A stretch of DNA of 5,844 nucleotides from Methylococcaceae bacterium (lineage in GTDB: Bacteria; Pseudomonadota; Gammaproteobacteria; Methylococcales; Methylomonadaceae). The stretch is from positions 1-5,844 of the forward strand of contig WTBX01000013.1 in assembly GCA_013138855.1 (NCBI GenBank). Reading direction: 5' to 3'. Below the pieces are notes generated by a model. The model made no database searches, was not told the origin of the DNA, and saw only the letters and a list, made by a program, of their open reading frames with translations. Numbering within the stretch: position 1 is the stretch's first letter; each line of letters starts with the position of its first letter. Below are positions 1-4,101 of this stretch, piece by piece. Made by a program: the position numbers and the translations under genes.

Positions 1-77
1 TGGTTTTCAAACTGCATTAACATTTTATTAACCATTTCTGGTGAAAGTTCATCAGGAACATTTAACGTAACGTGCAT
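1..77 (-). CDS. 5' end of a small protein, possibly an antitoxin (partial)
   Basis: The first 25 codons read MHVTLNVPDELSPEMVNKML followed by MQFEN, and the frame is still open at the left window edge. The start is supported by a good ribosome binding site, AGGAGA, ending about 6 bases before the ATG on the minus strand. The opening 'VTLNVPDEL' is a short beta-strand type start seen in many small antitoxins and other short bacterial proteins, so an antitoxin role is a guess. The guess is helped by the adjacent parDE pair and by the repeat shared with the parD upstream region. The C-terminus and any partner gene lie outside the window, so the family cannot be fixed. Confidence 0.6.
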   Translation of the reverse strand, partial: MHVTLNVPDELSPEMVNKMLMQFEN

Positions 78-117
78 AACACTTCTCCTGTAACTATTTT
101 TCTATTTCAAACTATTT

Positions 118-190
118 TAAATCAGACAGACCATCACTAAAAACAAAACCCACAAAAACAATCACGATTTTTTATCGCCCCCGTAAAACT
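118..190. repeat. Repeat A, copy 1 (uninterrupted)
   Basis: This 73-bp stretch runs from TAAATCAGACA to CCGTAAAACT. It matches, with scattered substitutions, the sequence at 963-1147 once the MITE and one target duplication are removed from the latter (75 bp). The best-conserved core is CTAAAAACAAAACCCACAAA. The copy sits 40 bp upstream of the start of the small gene at the left edge, while copy 2 sits upstream of parD. Both are therefore in the same orientation relative to a minus-strand gene. No coding function was recognised. It also serves as the empty-site reference for the MITE insertion in copy 2. Confidence 0.75.
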
Positions 191-279
191 CCAAACATAA
201 ACAACTAATACTTAAACAGAGGCATACACCGTTAATTTACGTCTATAAGGCGCAAAAAAAACCTAAAACAGTATCCTTT

Positions 280-570
280 TCATAAATGCCGCTCAGCATC
301 CATTCGCTCATGCAAAACCCTTACAATCTCAATTTTATCATCCACTTTACGATAAAAAATAACGTGCCTGCTCTTATAAAACTTACGATAACCTTGTTTG
401 ACCTCATCACAACACAGCCCTAAATCTGGTTCATCCGCCAAAAGATGAAAACACTTATCTAACCCAGATAAATACACATTACGTTGCTTACGCCCTCGTG
501 TTTTTTGAGTATAACGACCAATTCCTTTTAAATCTGCCTCAGCTTTGCGCGTTAATTGAAATAATGACAT
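280..570 (-). CDS. parE: ParE-family toxin of a type II toxin-antitoxin system
   Basis: This 96-aa protein has the layout of the RelE/ParE fold, whose ParE branch typically poisons DNA gyrase. The N-terminus MSLFQLTRKAEADLKGIGRY contains the usual 'A-x-x-DL-x-x-I-x-x-Y' helix, and 'FHLLADEPDLGLCCDEVKQG' is followed by 'YRKFYKSRHVIFYRK'. The end 'IEIVRVLHERMD' plus a terminal 'HL' is the classic ParE C-terminus. The residue pair often seen as 'WG' after the first helices is 'RG' here. The ATG overlaps the parD stop by one base (TAATG), so translation is probably coupled, and no separate ribosome site is needed. It is full length for the family and ends in TGA. Whether it is active cannot be seen. 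Confidence 0.92.
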   Translation of the reverse strand: MSLFQLTRKAEADLKGIGRYTQKTRGRKQRNVYLSGLDKCFHLLADEPDLGLCCDEVKQGYRKFYKSRHVIFYRKVDDKIEIVRVLHERMDAERHL

Positions 571-815
571 TACTCAAAACACTCATTATCCAAATCCTCC
601 AACAAACCCTCTAAAGAATAATCTTCCGCAATACCGCTTTCCTCGCCTTCAACAAGAGCTAAACGCAAAGCTGTTAGTCTAACCTCCTTTTCTTCTAAAA
701 GCCTAAGCCCTGCTCTAACAACTTCACTTTTTGAGCCAAACCGCCCTTCCGCAATCACTCCCGAAACAAAACCCTCAAAATGATTGCCAATAGTCACGCT
801 GGTATTTTTTTGCAT
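570..815 (-). CDS. parD: ParD-family antitoxin
   Basis: This 81-aa antitoxin is expected to neutralise the ParE encoded immediately downstream and to repress its own operon. Residues 4-45 form a ribbon-helix-helix DNA-binding domain: the strand 'NTSVTIG', a first helix through 'FEGFVSGVIAEGRF', then 'GSKSEVVRAGLRLLEEKE'. The 'G-x-x-SEVVRAGLRLLEE' stretch is highly typical of the ParD/CopG group. The acidic tail 'EGEESGIAEDYSLEGLLEDL' fits the toxin-wrapping segment, which is usually disordered when unbound. The start is fixed by GGAG with 8 bases of spacing. Antitoxin-first order and the one-base overlap with parE are standard for this family. Confidence 0.93.
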   Translation of the reverse strand: MQKNTSVTIGNHFEGFVSGVIAEGRFGSKSEVVRAGLRLLEEKEVRLTALRLALVEGEESGIAEDYSLEGLLEDLDNECFE

Positions 816-836
816 AATTTATTCTCCGTAAATAAG

Positions 837-851
837 TATTAATTATTAATA
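837..851 (-). promoter_or_regulatory. Candidate parD operator and promoter -10 region
   Basis: TATTAATTATTAATA is a perfect inverted repeat with 7-bp arms around one central base, 22 to 36 bases upstream of the parD start. On the minus strand it contains a -10-like TAATAA. A -35-like TTGTAA lies 17 bases further upstream, at about 869-874. A palindrome overlapping the -10 is where ribbon-helix-helix antitoxins usually bind to repress their own operon. The sequence is very AT-rich, so chance symmetry is possible. Confidence 0.45.
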
Positions 852-962
852 TAAATTAAGAAGGATTACAAGATTTTTGTAAACTTATATTCATAACATC
901 TTTACCCGCAAAACAAGGCTTTAATTCTTTGCCAGTTATTTTTCTCACACTTTAAGCGGCTC

Positions 963-1147
963 TAAATCAGACATACCCCCACCTAAAAACAAAACCCACA
1001 AAAGGTAAGTGTTCAGTCCCCCTCTTAAAAAAGAGGGGTTAGGGGAGATTTTATTAAATAAATCCCCCTCAATCCCCCTTTTCCAAAGGGGGAGGTGAAT
1101 ACTTACCACAAAAGTAATCACGGTTTTTTGTCGCTACCGTAAAAACT
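963..1147. repeat. Repeat A, copy 2 (split by a MITE)
   Basis: The flanks 963-1004 and 1115-1147 join to give a 75-bp sequence that aligns along its length with 118-190. The insertion between them is the 102-bp MITE plus one extra copy of CACAAAAG. Shared landmarks are TAAATCAGACA at the left, CTAAAAACAAAACCCACAAA in the middle, AATCACG and the T-run to the right, and CCGTAAAA at the end. The copy lies about 150 bp upstream of the parD start. Confidence 0.75.
1005..1106. mobile_element. MITE copy 1, IS66-type ends, 8-bp target duplication
   Basis: This 102-bp non-coding element begins GTAAGTGTTCA and ends TGAATACTTAC, imperfect terminal inverted repeats that extend about 21 bp into the C-rich/G-rich stretches. 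It is flanked by exact copies of CACAAAAG at 997-1004 and 1107-1114. Inside are three consecutive hairpins: CCCCTCTT pairing with AAGAGGGG, AGGGGAGATTT pairing with AAATCCCCCT with one mismatch, and CCCCCTTT pairing with AAAGGGGG. Ends starting GTAA with 8-bp duplications are characteristic of the IS66 family, so a transposase of that type elsewhere in the genome probably moved it. It has no open reading frame of its own. Confidence 0.85.
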
Positions 1148-1263
1148 AAAATATCACCAATTACCAAAAACCACCTTAGACCTTATCTAAGAAGACAAAC
1201 AGCCTAACAACAAATTCAGTCACTGCAATGCAACATCATTCAAATTTTCAATGATAAAGATAG

Positions 1264-1386
1264 GTAACAAAAACCGAAGACTTAATAACCGCCTCGACAA
1301 TTCGCAAAGATTACACTATTTCCTATTGGGATAGCCTGATTATCGCCAATGCTTTACGCAGCGATTGCAAATACAAAATCCATTAA
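1264..1386 (+). pseudogene. Relic of a VapC-like PIN-domain toxin gene
   Basis: One frame, open from a TAG at 1261 to a TAA at 1384, encodes VTKTEDLITASTIRKDYTIS and then YWDSLIIANALRSDCKYKIH. The core 'YTISYWDSLIIANALRSDC' strongly resembles the C-terminal part of VapC-type PIN-domain ribonucleases, usually 'y-x-I-S-[FY]-W-D-A-L-I-I-A-A-A-L-x-x-G-C', which carries one of the metal-binding aspartates (here in 'YWDSL'). About 40 codons remain. The N-terminal part with the first catalytic acid is absent or unrecognisable, and the usual tail after the cysteine ('LYSEDLQ' type) is replaced by a few unrelated residues and a stop. No start codon or ribosome site is seen. It is a degraded remnant and no antitoxin partner is recognisable. 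Confidence 0.6.
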
Positions 1387-1455
1387 TTTAAAACTCTGTA
1401 AAGCAATGCTATCAATTTATCGGCTATTTTCAAGGAAAAAATGAACTACCCAAAC

Positions 1456-1480
1456 CTCTGAGGTCTTAAAGACCTCGGAG
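1456..1480. repeat. 25-bp palindrome with one mismatch
   Basis: The arms CTCTGAGGTCTT and AAGACCTCGGAG pair over 12 positions with one mismatch around a single central A. It forms a tight hairpin or cruciform without a following T-run, so a terminator role is not supported. It may be one member of a dispersed repeat family, but only this copy is present in the window. Confidence 0.55.
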
Positions 1481-1542
1481 CTTTAAACGCCACAGCACAT
1501 AAAACCAAACAAGCCATCATGCCATCACCACAACCGCATAAA

Positions 1543-1558
1543 TGTTTCACGTGAAACA
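1543..1558. promoter_or_regulatory. parS: parS centromere site (ParB binding)
   Basis: TGTTTCACGTGAAACA is a perfect 16-bp palindrome identical to the widely conserved chromosomal parS consensus. The symmetry extends to 20 bp (1541-1560). ParB dimers bind this site, spread along the DNA and, with ParA and SMC, organise and segregate the replication origin region. Chromosomal parS sites cluster near oriC in most bacteria, so this part of the chromosome may be origin-proximal. No parA or parB gene is in the window. The site is in non-coding DNA about 100 bp upstream of the 1662-2123 gene. Confidence 0.9.
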
Positions 1559-1661
1559 TTACCATCAAAAACAATCACCGAACAAATAGATAGAAAAACG
1601 TAATGTGTTAAAAAATGTACAATAATCAAAATTGAATAAGGAAACCTGTTAAAAAATAAGT

Positions 1662-2123
1662 ATGAAGAAACTTGCTATTGTTATAAAAAAATTCAAAAGT
1701 CCTCGTGTTAGAAAACGATTAAAAATTGCCCTTTCTGTTTATGCTGTTGGAATCTTACTAGGTATAGGCTCTAAAGTTATCTATGATATTGGTTACTTTA
1801 ACGCGCTGGCACTTAAAGATGAAAAAATGGCTAAACGCCAATCTACCCCACAAGTAAAAGTCGTCCTGACTAAAGAATCTGCACAGCGTATTGTCTCTAA
1901 TGCCTTAAAAGAAGACCCTGCTAACCCACAAACAACGGTGGAGCGGATTAATCGTCACAATCGTGAGCTTTCATCCATTGTGATAGAAAAAGATCAGGTG
2001 AAAAAAGTGGCTTGGATTATCAATATGAATTTATTTTTTATCGGCGATATATTCGATACCAAAGGCTATAATTTGAGCAAAGCGGTTGAACGCAAACACA
2101 ATATTAATAATGTGAGCTATTGA
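1662..2123 (+). CDS. Membrane-anchored protein of unknown function (153 aa)
   Basis: I do not recognise the family. The first 21 residues are strongly basic (MKKLAIVIKKFKSPRVRKRL). A single hydrophobic segment follows at about residues 22-45 ('IALSVYAVGILLGIGSKVIY'), so the positive-inside rule places the N-terminus in the cytoplasm and residues 46-153 in the periplasm. The soluble part is mixed-charge with helical stretches and a hydrophobic strand-like run 'VAWIINMNLFFIGDIFD' near residues 117-133. It has no cysteines. The ATG at 1662 is the only reasonable start: an in-frame TAA lies at 1650-1652, and the ribosome site is weak (an AAGGAAA lies rather far upstream). It ends in TGA and is followed by repeat element B. 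Its closeness to parS suggests nothing about its function. Confidence 0.75.
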   Translation: MKKLAIVIKKFKSPRVRKRLKIALSVYAVGILLGIGSKVIYDIGYFNALALKDEKMAKRQSTPQVKVVLTKESAQRIVSNALKEDPANPQTTVERINRHNRELSSIVIEKDQVKKVAWIINMNLFFIGDIFDTKGYNLSKAVERKHNINNVSY

Positions 2124-2157
2124 TTGCCTGAAATCTTGATATAAATACAACGAGTAA

Positions 2158-2259
2158 CGGAAACGCGACTTTTAGTCGCGCACGAGACCTAAAACCCCCT
2201 CCAAAATTAATTAAAACCCATACCTAAAACTTCGTGCGCGACTGAAAGTCGCGTCTCCG
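2158..2259. mobile_element. Element B copy 1, MITE-like with 27-bp inverted ends
   Basis: The 27-bp ends at 2158-2184 and 2233-2259 are inverted repeats with two mismatches. They are separated by 48 bp, giving a 102-bp element. Each end contains its own small hairpin, CGCGACT-loop-AGTCGCG (2164-2180 and 2237-2253), so the element can fold as two separate stem-loops or one long stem. I found no clear target duplication and no coding content. A second element of the same geometry is at 2572-2784. It may contribute to transcription stop after the 1662-2123 gene, but no T-run follows. Confidence 0.65.
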
Positions 2260-2319
2260 CCTAAAGAAAAACCCCTCTTAACGAGGCGAGAAACTAGTAA
2301 ACGAGGATATGTCGATAAA

Positions 2320-2587
2320 ATGGAATTAAAACAAAAACTCGAAAATTTAAGAAATGCCTTATCAGAAAATTGAAGCATGGAATCGAGCCGATATTTTATT
2401 AGTGACTGATGGTGAGTTTCCCTTTCCTGAAAACACCTTAGAACAAGTTAATCAAGCTAAAGAAAAATTTAAACTAAAAATACACGGAATCTTAGTGGGG
2501 TCTGCTAGAAAGGATGAGATGAATAGACTTTGTGATGAAATATATACCTTTGCAGATTGGGAGAATATCTTGGAATCGCGACTTTAG
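2320..2587 (+). pseudogene. Remnant of a MoxR-type ATPase / VWA-protein gene pair, fused by deletion
   Basis: From an ATG at 2320 one frame reads MELKQKLENLRNALSEN and then stops (TGA at 2371). This looks like the first residues of RavA/MoxR-type AAA+ ATPases, which normally continue 'L-[IV]-E-R' and an ATP-binding loop. Overlapping it in another frame, 2354-2587 encodes 77 aa including 'WNRADILLVTDGEFPFP', 'KIHGILVGSARKDEMNRLCD' and 'FADW'. These match the C-terminal third of the VWA-domain proteins usually encoded right after such ATPases. The likely explanation is a deletion from the start of the first gene to the end of the second, with the join near 2355-2375. The VWA N-terminus with its metal-site DxSxS motif is gone. 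The last codons and the TAG stop (2585-2587) lie inside the element B hairpin. The ATG at 2354 has no convincing ribosome site. Confidence 0.6.
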
Positions 2588-2784
2588 TCGCGGAAAACCA
2601 GCAATAACACTCTATTTTGTAAGTGTTCAGTCCCCCTCTTAAAAAAAGAGGGGTTTAGGGGAGATTTTATTAAATAAATCCCCCTCAATCCCCCTTTTCC
2701 AAAGGGGGAGGTGAATACTCACTCTATTTTTAAATTAAGTTCAAGAGTCTTTTTAGCGTTTTCCGCGACTAAAGTCGCGGTTCC
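2572..2784. mobile_element. Element B copy 2, interrupted by a MITE
   Basis: The 27-bp ends at 2572-2598 and 2758-2784 are inverted repeats with one mismatch, each containing the hairpin CGCGACT-loop-AGTCGCG seen in copy 1. Removing the 104-bp MITE and one 8-bp target duplication leaves 101 bp, almost exactly the length of copy 1 (102 bp), with a 47-bp centre. The centre sequence is not clearly related to that of copy 1, so the family is defined by its ends. Its left end supplies the last codons and stop of the VWA remnant. Confidence 0.65.
2619..2722. mobile_element. MITE copy 2, IS66-type ends, 8-bp target duplication
   Basis: This 104-bp copy has the same orientation as 1005-1106 and is nearly identical to it. 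It differs by one extra A in the first loop, one extra T after GAGGGG, and C for T near the right end (TGAATACTCAC). Exact copies of TCTATTTT flank it at 2611-2618 and 2723-2730. The three internal hairpins are intact. The near-identity of the two copies suggests recent spread relative to the diverged repeats they landed in. Confidence 0.87.
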
Positions 2785-2857
2785 GATAGGGTATATTTCA
2801 GTTTACAGTTTAAAAACTAAATGAAGGACACCTAAAATCCTCCGACACAATATTATA

Positions 2858-3847
2858 TTAACAACCCCAACGTAAACTAGCTGTATGTACAGGTGCATCC
2901 CATAACGACATCATCTCATCATCCATAATCGTTACGGTTATAGAACAACCCGCCATATCTAATGAAGTCGTAAAATTACCCACTAAAGAACGGCAGATTT
3001 TAATATTGCGCTCTTCTAAAAATTTAGCGGCTAAATCATAAACTAAATACAATTCCATTAACGGAGTCGCGCCAAAACCATTAACGTGTAATAACACCTG
3101 TTGGTTTTCAGATAAGTCTAAATCTTCATTAATCGCGGTCATTAAATGCTCAACAATTTCACTAGCAGACCCTATCGGCATAGTTTCACGACCATGTTCA
3201 CCATGAATACCTACCCCCATTTCCATTTCATCATCTGCTAATTCAAAGGTCGGTTTACCTAAGGCGGGGACAGTGCAACTGCTCAAAGCAACGCCCATTG
3301 AGGCAGTCCCATTACAAACTCGTTCACCTAAGGCTCGACAACTTTCTAAATCCGCGCCTTGTTCGGCGGCAGCTCCCACTATTTTTTCAACCATTAATGT
3401 TCCTGCAACACCACGTCGCCCAATGCTATGATCTTTGGGTAAAGACACATCATCGGCAACGATGACACTTGCGTTTTCACAATCCAGCATCTCGGCTGCA
3501 ATTTCAAAATTCATCACATCGCCAGCGTAATTTTTAACGATGAATAAAACCCCGGCACCATTTTCAACGGCTTCAGCAGCATCTAGCATTTGATTGGGCG
3601 TGGGAGATGTAAAAATTTGACCAGTGCAAGCGACATCCAACATTCCTTTACCCACAAAACCTGCATGTAATGGCTCGTGACCTGAGCCGCCCCCCGAAAT
3701 TAAGGCGACCTTAGGAGAGCTAGCAGGCGCGGCACGTTTAATAAAATGTGGCTCACGGTTATAGCTGACAATATCAGCATGAGCTTTAGAAAAACCGTCT
3801 AAACTTTCTTCTAATAAGCTGTCGTTATTATTGATAAACTTTTTCAT
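2858..3847 (-). CDS. dhaK: Dihydroxyacetone kinase, substrate-binding subunit DhaK
   Basis: DhaK binds dihydroxyacetone covalently through a histidine so that DhaL can phosphorylate it, using a phosphoryl group from the PTS protein DhaM or ATP. The 329-aa length is normal. Visible landmarks are 'SGGGSGHEPLHAGFVGKGML' (residues 51-70), 'IFTSPTP' (78-84), 'VKNYAGD' with Lys105 and Asp110, 'GRRGVAGT' (143-150), 'GVGIHGEHG' with the substrate-binding His215, 'TTSLDMAG' (293-300) and the end 'LWDAPVHTASLRWG'. All expected active-site residues are present. The ATG at 3847 follows AAGGAA with about 8 bases spacing. No dhaL or dhaM lies within the roughly 270 bp downstream, which hold only repeats, so the kinase partner must be encoded elsewhere or this is an orphan subunit. 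Confidence 0.95.
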   Translation of the reverse strand: MKKFINNNDSLLEESLDGFSKAHADIVSYNREPHFIKRAAPASSPKVALISGGGSGHEPLHAGFVGKGMLDVACTGQIFTSPTPNQMLDAAEAVENGAGVLFIVKNYAGDVMNFEIAAEMLDCENASVIVADDVSLPKDHSIGRRGVAGTLMVEKIVGAAAEQGADLESCRALGERVCNGTASMGVALSSCTVPALGKPTFELADDEMEMGVGIHGEHGRETMPIGSASEIVEHLMTAINEDLDLSENQQVLLHVNGFGATPLMELYLVYDLAAKFLEERNIKICRSLVGNFTTSLDMAGCSITVTIMDDEMMSLWDAPVHTASLRWGC

Positions 3848-3913
3848 GGCAAAAATTCCTTGGTTTAAAATGCTTTAGAGTAAATATTAACGGAAAATGA
3901 CTTGGTCTTTCAG

Positions 3914-3919
3914 ATTATA
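3914..3919 (-). promoter_or_regulatory. Candidate -10 of the dhaK promoter
   Basis: On the minus strand this is a consensus TATAAT about 67 bases upstream of the dhaK start. The -35 region is poor (GTGCAT at 17-base spacing), so it would need an activator or be weak. AT-richness of the divergent region makes this tentative. Confidence 0.3.
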
Positions 3920-3991
3920 ATAAGGTAATAGAGCTTATGCACCTCTAAGTTAACTATCTGCGAAAAATGGTTAAATCTATTTCTTATACGC

Positions 3992-4021
3992 TTGATGCTT
4001 TTTGTGACTAGCCTGTAATAG
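3992..4021 (+). promoter_or_regulatory. Weak candidate promoter for the TagF-PP2C gene
   Basis: TTGATG (3992-3997) and TAATAG (4016-4021) are 18 bases apart, about 80 bases upstream of the start at 4102. Other AT-rich combinations closer to the gene are possible, and nothing else in the 254-bp divergent region stands out. Confidence 0.2.
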
Positions 4022-4101
4022 TTGTAAAACAATCATCTTTTATATAAAAATTAAGTTAAGATTAATCTATCAATTAAATCTCCCTATTTTTAGGTATTCG
4101 T

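Larger units (their letters stand above)
816..1661. other. 846-bp region without an intact gene
   Basis: Between parD and the next intact gene there is no full-length coding sequence. In order the region holds the parD promoter/operator, repeat A copy 2 interrupted by a palindromic MITE, a fragment of a PIN-domain toxin gene, a 25-bp palindrome and a perfect parS site. The stretches at 852-962 and 1148-1263 show nothing I could identify. The region reads as eroded accessory DNA that has accumulated insertions. Confidence 0.7.

Noticed and set aside
1005..1106. Reading the C-rich/G-rich hairpins as a rho-independent terminator
   Set aside because: The hairpins belong to a mobile element present twice with target duplications. 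They are not tied to a gene end and have no T-run, though incidental effects on transcription are possible.
118..1147. CRISPR-like array from the direct repeats
   Set aside because: Only two diverged copies about 845 bp apart with genes between them. No regular spacers and no cas genes.
1202..1210. GCCTAACAA resembling the core of an integron attC recombination site near toxin-antitoxin genes
   Set aside because: No matching GTTRGGC partner at a suitable distance and no attC-like stem-loop around it. The match is too short to count.
2354..2587. Treating the 77-codon VWA frame as a functional small gene
   Set aside because: It covers only the C-terminal third of the domain, lacks the metal-binding N-terminal motif, has no convincing ribosome site, overlaps a second truncated frame and ends inside a repeat hairpin. 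A pseudogene is the better reading.
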